Below are positions 1 to 7,954 of a DNA stretch of 13,890 nucleotides, one piece after another. The DNA is from Ectocarpus siliculosus. Its lineage: Eukaryota > Sar > Phaeophyceae > Ectocarpales > Ectocarpaceae. The DNA lies in NCBI GenBank assembly GCA_000310025.1, contig FN648885.1:139994-153883 (forward strand), written 5' to 3'. Both the position numbers and the translations under genes were made by a program. Numbering within the stretch: the first letter of the stretch is position 1; every line of letters begins with the position of its first letter. The notes beneath the pieces were generated by a model. That model saw only the letters and a program-made list of their open reading frames with translations, was not told where the DNA came from and searched no databases.

Positions 1-1052
1 CACATACATGCCAACCGACATCGCAGTGCAAACGTATGGTACGACCAGACCTCCCTCGTAGTCTTCTAAAGAGAAGCGCGCGTAGCTGCACAGCCATCAA
101 GACGTAAGAGTCAAGGTGCTGACCACCCCATCAGCGCGTGTGCAGCAGCGATCAGCAGTCGATCCGTCCAAATCGAACAAAACATTCGTGAGCACAACAA
201 CTGCGCATGCAAATAGACATGGCTGTAATGTAAACAACAGCAAATTAACCCTTTACAACAGCAAGGTGAAACTATTGTATCGATAACAATCAAGGGAAAG
301 GCAACAACCGTTCCGGCGTGCGTGTGCAGCCGCACTCAGTCCAAACGAAGTAAGACAGTCGTGAGCACCGTGAGGACACGGCGTGTGCAAGAGGGATCGG
401 AGAGCGGCACAACGGTTTGCAATAGTTTGCAACATCCAACGACGAGACGTAACTAACTGTGGAACGTCTGACAGCAACGTCGGCGTCTTATGTGCAACAA
501 CAGCTGTACCGTATCAGTGCAAAACGAACAAGACAGTCATCAGAGAACAAGCTGTCTGTGTCCGGCGACCCGCAGTCAAACGAGTGAATTGTGTTGATTG
601 TGTGACCTTCATGGGAGAACGTCAACACAACGAACGGTGCGCGCACCGAATTGTATAAAACGAGAGTGTAGCTGAAGCAACAACCACACAACAAGAAGGA
701 GGCACTCCTTCGTGGTGCGACCCCAGGCCGCCTCATCAGTGTGTATGGCAGACATACATGTGTGAGACCAAGCAGCCATGTGCGCCCCAGAGTTGTGGAC
801 AAACCGAACACCGAGCGGTGTTCCACAAGCACATTCGTGCGTGAGCCAACAGTGCTGCATCGTTCGCAACGGAACCATACAGCAGTGCCATCCGACACAC
901 GACGCGCGCGCATGTCTCTCCGCGCGGACAGACAGCCTAGCACGGGCATAACACGTAAACTTGGAGTACGACGTCATACCCCGAAGAAAACTCGGACGCG
1001 AACCAACGGGTGCACGTGTCAGCAAGAAACAAAAAAAAAAAACGTGTGTTTG
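1..1052. other. Gene-free 5' region with weak degenerate repeats
   Basis: I see no convincing gene here. Open frames are short, overlap on both strands and have protein-unlike composition. The plus strand is rich in A, C and G and poor in T. A loose motif recurs near 166, 339 and 517, roughly 175 bp apart. Its core reads like GTCCAAACGAA followed by AAGACAGTCGTGAGCAC, and each copy is preceded by a GTGTGCAGC-like stretch. The copies are too diverged to call a clear satellite. A purine-rich stretch with an A12 run lies at about 1031-1042. Confidence 0.4.
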
Positions 1053-1088
1053 CAAGGGCGCACAAAAAAAACATTTTCCGACACCTAA
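1053..1088 (-). repeat. Terminal segment of a dispersed repeat family, copy 1
   Basis: This 36-bp segment (starting CAAGGGCGCAC, then an A-run, ending CCGACACCTAA) is almost identical to the reverse complement of 5136-5170. The differences are confined to the bases just after the A-run. It directly abuts the left arm of the large inverted repeat at 1089. It therefore looks like the outer end of the same repeat element. The family is unknown; a non-autonomous transposable element is an inference. Confidence 0.6.
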
Positions 1089-1307
1089 GGCTGACTTTTA
1101 TGGCTCCCCGTAGTTGGCCCGACGGATTTTTTTGGACAGGCATACCCCCCCCCCCCTGATTTCGACCAAACGACAGACCTCTCACCACATCACCACAGAG
1201 TTCTCCCTCCATGATTGTCGGGTCGTCACCAGAACTTGAAGGCTGTACGCACCACACCTGTAGGCGTCTTTGAAGCTAGTGGTGACTGCTGTTGGGTCTG
1301 TGTGTGC
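1089..1307 (-). repeat. Left arm of 219-bp inverted repeat
   Basis: The reverse complement of this segment matches 1525-1743 over its full 219 bases with only about four or five mismatches. These cluster in the outer part, around the A/T runs near 1099-1139. Both arms contain a 12-base C or G homopolymer of the same length. The inner 59 bases (1249-1307) are also the first part of a 138-bp tandem unit. Open frames across the arms encode near-identical peptides on opposite strands, which is a by-product of the inversion and not evidence for a gene. Confidence 0.9.
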
Positions 1308-1524
1308 TGAGAAATGTCAATCCATGTGAGCAAAAGTAAGAATCCGTCTGGAGGATCCGTGGGAGATTCCATACGATAGTTTGTATGCACCACACCTGTA
1401 GGCGTCTTTGAAGCTAGTGGTGACTGCTGTTGGGTCTGTGTGTGCTGAGAAATGTCAATCCATGTGAGCAAAAGTAAGAATCCGTCTGGAGGATCCGTGG
1501 GAGATTCCATACGATAGTTTGGTT
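1249..1524 (+). repeat. Two tandem 138-bp direct repeats
   Basis: The unit starting GCACCACACCTGTAGG at 1249 recurs at 1387. The two 138-bp copies are essentially identical, apart from the last four bases (TGTAT-like versus GGTT-like ends). The first 59 bases of the unit appear a third time, inverted, at 1525-1583, where they form the inner end of the right arm of the large inverted repeat. The near identity suggests very recent duplication or an assembly artefact. Confidence 0.9.
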
Positions 1525-1743
1525 GCACACACAGACCCAACAGCAGTCACCACTAGCTTCAAAGACGCCTACAGGTGTGGTGCGTACAGCCTTCAAGTTC
1601 TGGTGACGACCCGACAATCATGGAGGGAGAACTCTGTGGTGATGTGGTGAGAGGTCTGTCGTTTGGTCGAAATCAGGGGGGGGGGGGTATGCCCGTCAAA
1701 AAAAATCCGTCGGGCCAACTATGGGGAGCCATAAGAGTCAGCC
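1525..1743 (+). repeat. Right arm of 219-bp inverted repeat
   Basis: This is the partner of the arm at 1089-1307, separated from it by 217 bp. Beyond the arm (1744-1788) the sequence continues into an AAAACTTTTTTT stretch, then CCCTCCGG and a 14-base G-run that stops at the assembly gap. A similar series (C-run, A-run, CTTTTT, CCCTCCGG, G-run) occurs at about 5083-5130, where it leads into the terminal segment also seen at 1053-1088. The gap therefore probably hides the outer end of this copy. Confidence 0.9.
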
Positions 1744-1788
1744 TAACCCCCAAAACTTTTTTTGGGGGCCCTCCGGGGGGGGGGGGGG

Positions 1789-1888
1789 NNNNNNNNNNNN
1801 NNNNNNNNNNNNNNNNNNNNNNNNNNNNNNNNNNNNNNNNNNNNNNNNNNNNNNNNNNNNNNNNNNNNNNNNNNNNNNNNNNNNNNNN
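1789..1888. other. Assembly gap of 100 Ns
   Basis: The block is exactly 100 Ns, a common placeholder for a gap of unknown size. It begins directly after a poly-G run. Any frame read across it is meaningless. Confidence 0.98.
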
Positions 1889-2529
1889 ACGACACACCAC
1901 ACATACAGGTTGTTGGTGGATTCAGGGCTGACCGAGGGGGGCCGGCCGTTGGTCAGGGGGAAAGTGAGTCAGTCAGAATGCTAGCCGGTCAGCTGAACGC
2001 GCGCCGACATTACTTGGGGCACGTCACAGTTTTGTCAGGAAACAAGGGGGGGGGGGGGGGGGGGGGGGTAGGAAGGTCCCATCCCCCCCCCCAGACGCCA
2101 CACAATTTCCTTATAAACAAGTCTATAGTAAATCCTATATATAAAGTGGGCACATTTCATGCAAGGGGGTAGTACGTAGTACAATCCACGTAGCCCCTCC
2201 TCGAGAGTACCGCAGCCCTCCCCGCGGTGCCGTCCGTAGCAGAGGAGCGAGGGAGAGCGAGAGCTTGGGGAGAGTGGTCACGATGAGCACAGTCTCCGTG
2301 GGGAGGGGATTCCTATCAACAACCCCCTTCGACAAGACGGCTTGGCTAAACCGCGTCTGCCGAGAGCGAGCGGATGGCATGGAGCGGACACAACTTCGGC
2401 GACGGTTCAGGAGTCGACGAGGGCACCGCCTTGCAGCATGAGGCCTCGCACAAGCACGAAGAGTGAGTGTAGAGGAATGAGGACCATTTTGTGATATTGC
2501 CTTGGTTGCATTATAGTATAATCTGCCTC

Positions 2530-2530
<1 letters not shown>
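1889..2530. other. No supported gene; poly-G tract and small open frame
   Basis: The stretch holds a 23-base G-run at 2046-2068, followed by a C10 run, and purine-rich sequence at 2225-2275. A small plus-strand frame with an ATG at 2283 runs for about 50 codons and is Arg-rich at its end. It has no recognisable domain, so I do not call it a gene. Confidence 0.4.
2046..2068 (+). repeat. Poly-G tract, 23 bases
   Basis: This is an uninterrupted run of 23 Gs. A run of exactly the same length lies at 13846-13868 and an 18-base run at 5113-5130. Such tracts can form quadruplexes but are also common places for sequencing and assembly errors. Confidence 0.9.

Positions 2531-2566
<36 letters not shown>
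2531..2566 (+). repeat. (CAG)11-CAA trinucleotide microsatellite
   Basis: Eleven perfect CAG units are followed by one CAA and then TAG. On the plus strand one frame reads poly-Ala and another poly-Gln. On the minus strand the tract reads as poly-Ala, poly-Leu or poly-Cys depending on frame, which inflates several spurious open frames. A more degenerate CAG/GCAG-rich stretch follows at about 2695-2815. There is no sign that the tract lies in a real coding exon. Confidence 0.95.
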
Positions 2567-2815
2567 TAGTAAGAACAACACACACAACAACCCGCACCAA
2601 GGATGGACGCAACCAAGAGTGCCCGAATGCGGAGCCCTCGCGATGCAACTGCCGCCGTGTTATACACACCAAACGTGGTTGTATAGCTGCCCGTGTAGCT
2701 GGCAGCGGCAGCTGCGTTTGTGTTGTGCTGCTTCCCATGTAACTGGAAGCAGCAGTAGCGGGAGCCTCAACAGCAGAGGCAGAAGCGCAGCGGTAGCTGA
2801 GCAGCATGACAACTT

Positions 2816-3121
2816 GTGACAACGTTTGAGAAAAAAAATGCGCGAAATGCAGACCGGCACCACCCACAAGGCTGTGTGCCACGGGGCTATTCGTGCCTCT
2901 CCAGAAGAACTGGCCTTTACATTGGTGTCCCCTGCCCTTTCCTGTCACTTTCCGCACGCCCATCGCATGCGAGCAGATCGCGTTCGCCTGTTGCGAAAAT
3001 CGCTCAGAAGAATTGCAGTGGCAACTGGGTTTGCACCACGTGCCAGCACTTTTTCGGCTCCGGTGAAGGGCTGACCCAGTTTCATGTGAACCAGCACGAG
3101 AGGTCGACCGCACACATGTGA
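2816..3121 (+). CDS. Possible small protein with a C2H2-like finger (doubtful)
   Basis: This 101-codon open frame starts at an ATG just after the CAG-rich stretch. Its C-terminal part contains CTTC, then 13 residues, then HVNQH. That is a C-x2-C-x13-H-x3-H arrangement with a Phe-Phe after the second Cys, close to a classical C2H2 or U1-type finger (usual spacing x12). The N-terminal two thirds is Ser/Arg/Pro-rich and does not look like a folded domain. An overlapping frame of 82 codons shows no domain. The same frame stays open after the stop to about 3331, so the finger could also belong to a spliced or decayed gene. What I see is only one near-match to a zinc ligand pattern; function is unknown. 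Confidence 0.22.
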   Translation: MTTFEKKNARNADRHHPQGCVPRGYSCLSRRTGLYIGVPCPFLSLSARPSHASRSRSPVAKIAQKNCSGNWVCTTCQHFFGSGEGLTQFHVNQHERSTAHM

Positions 3122-3491
3122 GGGCGATGGCGGTCGGTGTCCGCAGTTGCATTCTCGAGTAATTTGGACTGCTCACTTGAGCTCACCAACATTTCAAGAC
3201 CTCGCAAGACCCGTTACTTTGTCTATCCTCGCCGCACGCATGTCGCGCAAAGTATCAATGCGTGCATGCAGCTTTGTCGATGTGTGCGAATGTGTCGCCT
3301 ACTACGCAACTTGGCACAGCATGTACAGTAGAACGATTAGATCATTAATTCTGTCCCTCAACGGCGGATCAATCAATATTTATTCACATCCGCAGGCGTG
3401 GTGCTGAAGCTAAGCGTGAGAGGAGTACAATGATGAGGTTTTTTAAACCGACGATCACTCTACGGGCGGCGGGAAGGGGTCGAGGGACGTG

Positions 3492-4086
3492 ATGGATAGC
3501 AGCGGTGGCGCAAGCAGTGACGTTGAGGTGGTTACCGACGGGAGTTGCAGGCGGGCGTGAGGGCGGAGCAGGCGCGGGTAGCGACGCTGAGGTGGTTGCG
3601 ACGGGAGTTGCAGGCGGGGGTGGAGGCGGAGCGGGCGCAAGCAGTGACGTCGAGGTGCTCTCGACGGGAGTTGCAGGCGGGCGTGAGGGCGATACGGGCA
3701 CGGGTAGCGACGGTGAGGTGGTTGCGACGGGAGTTGTGAACGGGCGTGAGGGTTGTGAGGGCGAGAGCAGCGACATGTATGGAACTTTCTTCGACGCTGC
3801 ACACGAGAGTGGTTCGACCGATATGGTGCGCGTCCACAACCCCCTCCGCTGCGCGGGATTGTGTCCGAATGTTCGGGAGCCTCTTCTCCAACACTACCCA
3901 GCAGCTTTGCATGGTGTCGTCAAAAAGGGGCTGTCGTGGGAGGCTCGGAGAGACCCGAATGGCGTGGCTCTTTACGCCGTGGAATCCGTCTCCCGCGGCA
4001 TCCCGCGGGATGTGCTGGAGTAGTGGAAGAACCAGGAGGCACGTGCGAGCCGTGTGTTGACATCAAGGGTAGTAAGGTTTACAGAG
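3492..4086 (+). CDS. Exon 1 of the broken gene: Gly-rich repeats and cysteine segment
   Basis: The ATG at 3492 begins MDSSGGASSDVEVV. The frame is open upstream only from 3447, after a TAA, so this is the first usable ATG. After a 1-base slip the frame reads four 21-residue repeats of the pattern TGVAGGREG-GAGAGSDAEVV. A non-repeat part follows with SDMYGTFFDAAHES, then LRCAGLCPNVREPL, YPAALHGVVKKGLSW and GVALYAVESVSRG. That frame stops at 4021. A second frame stays open through CAGVVEEPGGTCEPCVDIKG to a donor (AGAG|GTGAGA) at 4087. The Cys-x2-Cys placement and the in-phase splice favour this second frame as the true continuation. Cellular role unknown. Confidence 0.5.
3501..3767 (+). repeat. 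63-bp minisatellite, about four copies plus a partial one
   Basis: The motif GACGGGAGTTGCAGGCGGG starts at 3537, 3600 and 3663, with a variant at 3726, giving an exact 63-bp period (21 codons). A partial unit precedes it at about 3501-3536. The period is a multiple of three, so the repeat expands without changing frame. It encodes Gly/Ala-rich units with an acidic SD-E core. The first partial unit carries one extra base relative to the others, which shifts the frame. The units differ at scattered positions, so the array is not freshly duplicated. Confidence 0.9.
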
Positions 4087-4231
4087 GTGAGACCACGTAG
4101 CAAAAAAAACGCGAAATAGGAAGGCACAACTAGGAAGGCAAAACAATTTAACTGTCGTACCCTCATTCCACCACACATGTACTTTTCTTTACTTGGATTG
4201 TTCCCTCTGCACCCCTTCCGTCTTGGAGCAG
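4087..4231 (+). other. Predicted GT-AG intron in the broken gene
   Basis: The donor is AGAG|GTGAGA at 4087 and the acceptor is TTGGAGCAG|ATCTGG, preceded by a pyrimidine-rich tract at about 4195-4224. An alternative acceptor three bases earlier (exon at 4229) keeps the same frame. The upstream exon ends after the first base of a codon and the downstream exon supplies the next two, joining the open frames exactly. The intron contains stops in all frames and an A-rich stretch. Length is 142-145 nt. Confidence 0.6.
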
Positions 4232-4680
4232 ATCTGGTTCAACGATCATCGTTGGAGCCAGAAGACTCAAGGTTGAAGCATCTTGCTCTAGATTTGTTGA
4301 CTCCTCACCAGCAACGAGGCAGGCTGACGCGGTGGAAGAAGAAGTTCGAAGTGCAGAAACTGTACACTTTGAACCAACTCAGGAAGTGCGCGGCTTTGCA
4401 TGGTCGTGTTGCACTCGCGAAGAGTATCTTCATTTACATGGCAGACAATGACGTGAATGGCATTCGAAGGTTGATGGCTCAAGCGCGGCGAGACGGCTTG
4501 TCGCTAAGTGGTATCATGCATAGGTTAGAGCAGGCGGTGAATGGCAAGTATAGTGCCGAAGGGTTCAGCGAGGATGAGTTTGACTTGGCAATACTGGCGG
4601 GGCTTCGAGGAGTGAAGAATAAGTACCATCCAAGAAAACTGCTATTATTTGTGGATGGGTGTTGCACGTGGCGAAGGTGA
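4232..4680 (+). CDS. Exon 2 of the broken gene: helical domain
   Basis: The frame reads DLVQRSSLEPEDSRLKHLAL, then a basic stretch around RGRLTRWKKKFE and LRKCAALHGRVALAKSIFIY, then ADNDVNGIRRLMAQARRDGL and NGKYSAEGFSEDEFDLAIL. This alternation of amphipathic helices with acidic turns is strongly protein-like and unlike neighbouring chance frames. I expect a DNA-binding or oligomerisation helical bundle but cannot assign a family. The reading ends at TGA 4678. Up to about LRGVKNKYHPRKLLLF it looks genuine; the last dozen residues (rich in Cys and Trp) look like out-of-frame reading. An alternative frame from 4649 stays open to 4864. Confidence 0.5.
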
Positions 4681-4737
4681 TTCCACCGCCGTAGGCTCAT
4701 CGACAGCCCCTCTTCGGTATGTTGCCGGCTTGAGTAA

Positions 4738-4920
4738 GCTTGGAGTGATGACGTTTCGACGCATGGGTATGTGTCATTTGGTTGTGTCCTTTCGCCACAT
4801 TCGACCGAGGTCAAATGTCGTGAACTCGTCGCAGAGGCTTGGAGAAGTTCTAAGTTGCTTGTAGCTGAGGGGTTGTCCCCAAGCACTACTGCTGTATTTC
4901 AAGACTTGAAAACCAAATAA
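4738..4920 (+). pseudogene. Protein-like 3' fragment of the broken gene
   Basis: This segment is in the same frame as exon 2 but is separated from it by two stops (4678 and 4735). It reads about 60 codons to TAA 4918, including DDVSTHGYVSFGCVL, then KCRELVAEAWRSSKLLVAEG and PSTTAVFQDLKTK. The composition looks like real protein. It may be the C-terminal end of the same gene after damage, or a downstream exon whose intron I could not place. No motif identifies it. Confidence 0.3.
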
Positions 4921-5620
4921 GAAGTGTCCCCAGCCCATCACAGTTTATTTCAGTACAGGCAGTAGCAGTTTACCCTTTCTTAGTAACAAGGTCCGGTTTG
5001 CAGGTGGTCCGGTAAACCCCCCCCCACGCAACCCCACCCAAGGGAAAAAGGAAACCCAAAAAAAACCCTGTAGAAAAATTTTCCCCAAAAAAAAACTTTT
5101 TCCCCCCCCTCCGGGGGGGGGGGGGGGGGGTAGGGTTAGGTGTCGGATAATTTTTTTTTGTGCGCCCTTGGTGTGTGCATTTTTTATTTCTGTTCGAGAA
5201 CTAGCAAGCCACAACGTATGTTCCGCAGAAATCAATGATGCATGTCCGCACATAAGACCACCATGGTTGCAGTGTCCACGTCAAGAATACCGCCAAACAC
5301 CATCCTGCACGCGGCACACGGACGGACACCGATATGGCGGTGCAGACAAGACGGTTAGACTAAAGTGTGGCGAGACCTACCAGCGTAGTCTATATATTTC
5401 GAAGGGCTTGGAGGAGGAAAACTCGCACCACAAAGATTGGCACACAACTGCACATGTGTTTTTTTTTTTTCTTTCATTCCATTGGCACGAAGCGGGCATC
5501 GCACCTCTGGTTTGTCGTGTGCCCAGTGAGCAGCGCTGTTGGAAGAAGCGGCACTCAGATGTGGGCACTCCCCCCAAACGCAAAAGCACGTCCTCTAACA
5601 ACGAGCCCTGATCGCTCAAC
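4921..5620. other. No gene; homopolymer-rich repeat copy
   Basis: From about 5015 to 5160 the sequence is a chain of short C, A, T and G homopolymers ending in an 18-base G-run (5113-5130), TAGGGTTAGG and the shared terminal segment at 5136-5170. Open frames beyond 5168 have no recognisable domain. A T10 run lies at 5460-5469. Confidence 0.5.
5083..5170 (+). repeat. Dispersed repeat family, second copy end
   Basis: The order C-run, A-run, CTTTTT, CCCTCCGG, G-run parallels 1746-1788. The following TTAGGTGTCGGATAA, T-run and GTGCGCCCTTG (5136-5170) is the reverse complement of 1053-1088. So both halves of this copy are represented separately around the first inverted repeat. This supports a single family with defined ends. 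Confidence 0.6.
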
Positions 5621-6410
5621 TCATGCGGTTGCGGTCAGAGGACCCCCCAAGGTCCAACGTAGCCCCCCCCCCGTGCCCGGCACCAGCGCGGTGTGGCACG
5701 GCGAAGCATAGTCTAGGCCGCGATGGTCGCGTCCACGAATGTGGCCGTACAGCGGTCAGGTTGAGGAGTGGAGGTAAAAGCGGGCCCACCGGTGAGCGCG
5801 CAGTCGCTGTGGGGCCGAGAGAGCCACCGCCAAGCAGTCGCCGAAGCCGCCGCGGCGGATCGCCGCGTGTTGCGAGGCGGTCTGTTACTCTCTCAAGTAT
5901 TTCCTGTCTCCTCGATAGCTCCGGCGTATTTCGGGAGAGAGAAAGGGGACTGAACAAGGTAGAGTCATTTTCCAACATGCTTCATGGGATATCTGACTCT
6001 TCCCGCGATTTCGTTCCGAAATCCGGATTCGTTTCAAATCCGAGATTACAGCAGTATCTGACCCCTGGATTGCAGAAAACGAATATTATCCGTCAAAATT
6101 TTTTGGGACAATGGCCTCCTCCGTCGATAAAGATGCTAGTCTGCTGCAGCGAAAGCCATTGAAATTCATGGAAGGACAATCAATGTTGAAAATCTGTGAA
6201 AATAGCGCTCAGCATTGTGAGATGGTTCTCTCATGATCACCCCAGGTTTGACTTATTTTTTTTGGCAAAGAACGATTAAGATTTGCAATTTGTCGCTTTT
6301 TCGCCCCAAAACTTCCCTGACAACGTCGCCCTACAAATACATGTTTGCTAAAATCTTGGCCAAGACTGAGATTTCCTGCGACACAACTTCACCTTCTCTT
6401 TGAACCTTCC
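5621..6410. other. No firm gene; GC-rich to AT-rich transition
   Basis: About 5623-5950 is GC-rich and open on both strands (one plus frame of 179 codons from 5623 and one minus frame of 120 codons). The peptides are Pro/Arg/Gly-rich and domain-free, as expected of GC-rich chance frames. From about 5960 the composition becomes more AT-rich, with no clear signal. I could not support a coding call. Confidence 0.35.
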
Positions 6411-6425
6411 GCGAGAAAATCCCAA

Positions 6426-6476
6426 TCTCCCACACTGCCGGGGGTTTTCATAAAACGCTCATGGGCACGCCCATGG
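6426..6476 (-). repeat. Outer inverted repeat, left copy
   Basis: Pairs with 8169-8218 in inverted orientation. Shared features are TCTCCCACAC, GGGTTTTCATAA and two ATGGGC/GCCCATGG units. Similarity fades outside about 6415. Confidence 0.75.
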
Positions 6477-6646
6477 ACACGCCCATGAACTGCGGACGAA
6501 CTGCCCAACCAGGGACGGCCCATGGGGCACCGCTGTGAATGAGCCATGCACCGAGAGGTGGCAGGCCCGCCTGTATCTACCTGCATAAACCACCCGAGGG
6601 CAAAACCTAGGCCAATTCCAAGCACCGCCACCCCAGCACCTATACT

Positions 6647-6680
6647 TACTTCCTCTGCATCATAAGTCTGTGCCGTTATG
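6647..6680 (-). repeat. Inner inverted repeat, left copy
   Basis: This 34-base segment (TACTTCCTCTGCATCATAAG and following) pairs with 7597-7630 on the opposite strand with one mismatch. This is far above chance for a pair less than 1 kb apart. Confidence 0.85.
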
Positions 6681-7051
6681 GGCGCGCTTACACGTTGACG
6701 TTTAGCCTATGGTCGGGTGCGTTAGAAAGGCAAAACACATACAAAGCTGACTAAAAAAAATAAAAATAAATCGACGACCGTGTTACACACTAAAATTAGG
6801 TCAAAATATGCCCATTTCGGCCCATTTTTGAGAATGAATATCTTTCTTCGAGAATTCTTGAGATATAATTTGTGATTACCACCCCAAACCTATCCCATAC
6901 ACACTACAAACGATGGATACGCCCCCAAGTACCCCCCCACCTCGCCCCAAGGGCGGCGAGCTTTCAGTGGGCCGCCGCATTGCAATTGTAGTGGAGGCTG
7001 CGCTGGCTATTCCGCCGGCTTCCCCCGACACCAACAGACACTTTTTTGGCC

Positions 7052-7315
7052 CCGCACATGTCTTGGTTTTCGTGTGGGACCCCCAAGTGTGTTGGTTTTA
7101 ATGTGGAACCCCAAGCGTCTTAGTTTTAGTGTGGGTTCACTATTATACTGGTTTGAGTATGGCGGGACGCGACATGGATCGTTGAGTAGAGCGGGGGTTG
7201 GGTTTGGGCCCTACTGTTGTTGTTTTTGCCCCGCAAGTGTCTTGGTTTTAGTATGGGACCCCCAAGTGTCTTGATTTTGGTGTGGGGGTCACTATTATAC
7301 TGGTTTCAGTATAGG
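7052..7315 (+). repeat. Short tandem repeats within a 152-bp offset duplication
   Basis: A roughly 30-bp motif (CAAGTGTCTTGGTTTTAGTG, then TGGGACCCC) occurs three times from 7052 to 7140 and twice from 7231 to 7291. Each block is followed by ACTATTATACTGGTTT, at 7139 and 7291, and then by a GACGCG-ATGGAT-GTTGAG stretch. So a block was duplicated and one internal unit gained or lost. No gene is associated with it. Confidence 0.8.
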
Positions 7316-7596
7316 GGACGCGTTATGGATGGTTGAGGATAGGGGGGGTTAGCTTTAGGGTTGGGATAATTTTTGTGTTTTTTGGGGAGGTTTTTGCCAA
7401 GTGCCCCACCCACCGCCCCCCTGGAAAGGGGCAAAATATGGCCGTTTTTGGGCCGACTCAATGTTTTCCGGCCGTTCGGCCGCATGGTTCAAGCACCAGC
7501 TAAAAAGAAGAAGAATTTTTTCTTGCTAAAAAAACGCCGCAGAATTCAACAAAAAAAACGGAAAACAGATCGGACACCGTTAAGGGGGCGCGAAAA

Positions 7597-7630
7597 CATA
7601 ACGGCACAGACTTATGATACAGAGGAAGTA
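7597..7630 (+). repeat. Inner inverted repeat, right copy
   Basis: This is the partner of 6647-6680. Immediately downstream (about 7655-7830) a loose motif CTAGCACCTATCC or CTAGCGCCAAT recurs several times at roughly 40-bp intervals, a degenerate tandem pattern. Confidence 0.85.
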
Positions 7631-7840
7631 TATGCATACCCACGTCAGGAACCAACCTAGCACCTATCCTGCAATGCCAACCAAGATTCAACCTGTGTAC
7701 GTAGCACCTATCCAAGCTATTATATTCCCACCAACACCAATCTAGCGCCATTGCCGGCACATCAACCTTGAACATAGCCACGGCACATTCACCAAGTTAC
7801 TTAGCCACCTAGCGCCAATCTAGCACGTACCGTGTGGGCT

Positions 7841-7870
7841 TGGGGTTAGGGTTTATAGGGTTAGCGTTAA
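7841..7870 (+). repeat. Telomere-like interstitial patch
   Basis: The run GGGGTTAGGGTTTATAGGG followed by TTAGCGTTAAGG resembles degenerate TTAGGG or TTTAGGG telomere units. Similar short bits occur at 5131-5140 and 7347-7365. It is only a few units long, so chance in GT-rich sequence is possible. Confidence 0.35.
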
Positions 7871-7954
7871 GGCATTCATCCGTTTTAATGCACCCGCCAA
7901 AGCAGATATTCTGTTTTTCCATAGGAGTATACTGGTTCCGGTTGAACGGCGCTC

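Larger units (their letters stand above)
3492..4920 (+). pseudogene. Broken two-exon gene of unrecognised family
   Basis: The reading starts at ATG 3492 and is carried by frames that must be joined to make one protein. There is a 1-base slip at about 3532-3537 inside the first minisatellite copy. There is a second slip between about 3990 and 4011, just before an in-frame TAG. A GT-AG intron at 4087-4231 joins in phase, and the frame then breaks near 4660-4740. In order the product shows a Gly-rich acidic repeat region, a short segment with paired cysteines and a conserved-looking YPAALHGV-LSW stretch, a Cys-x2-Cys segment just before the intron, and a long helical region in exon 2. I do not recognise the family. 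The architecture and decay suggest a mobile-element-derived gene, which is inference. Sequencing errors could explain part of the damage. Confidence 0.55.

Noticed and set aside
937-1931. Two near-identical peptides on opposite strands (WCVQPSSSGDDPTIMEGEL)
   Set aside because: They are the two arms of one inverted repeat read on opposite strands, not a conserved gene pair; one also runs through the Ns.
2511-3176. Long minus-strand open frame of 221 codons
   Set aside because: Its C-terminal end is poly-Ala from the CAG microsatellite and the rest has no domain; the length comes from repeat composition.
3384-3912. Minus-strand Pro/Ser/Thr-rich open frames over the minisatellite
   Set aside because: They are the antisense reading of a 63-bp repeat whose period keeps all frames open; the plus strand continues into protein-like sequence and an in-phase intron.
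3991-4010. A 10-bp duplication TCCCGCGGCA/TCCCGCGGGA as the cause of the second frame slip
   Set aside because: Removing one copy moves the reading into the third frame, which soon stops, and not into the frame that reaches the splice donor.
5623-6162. Plus-strand open frame of 179 codons
   Set aside because: GC-rich with open frames on both strands, Pro/Arg-rich, no domain and an abrupt change of composition midway.
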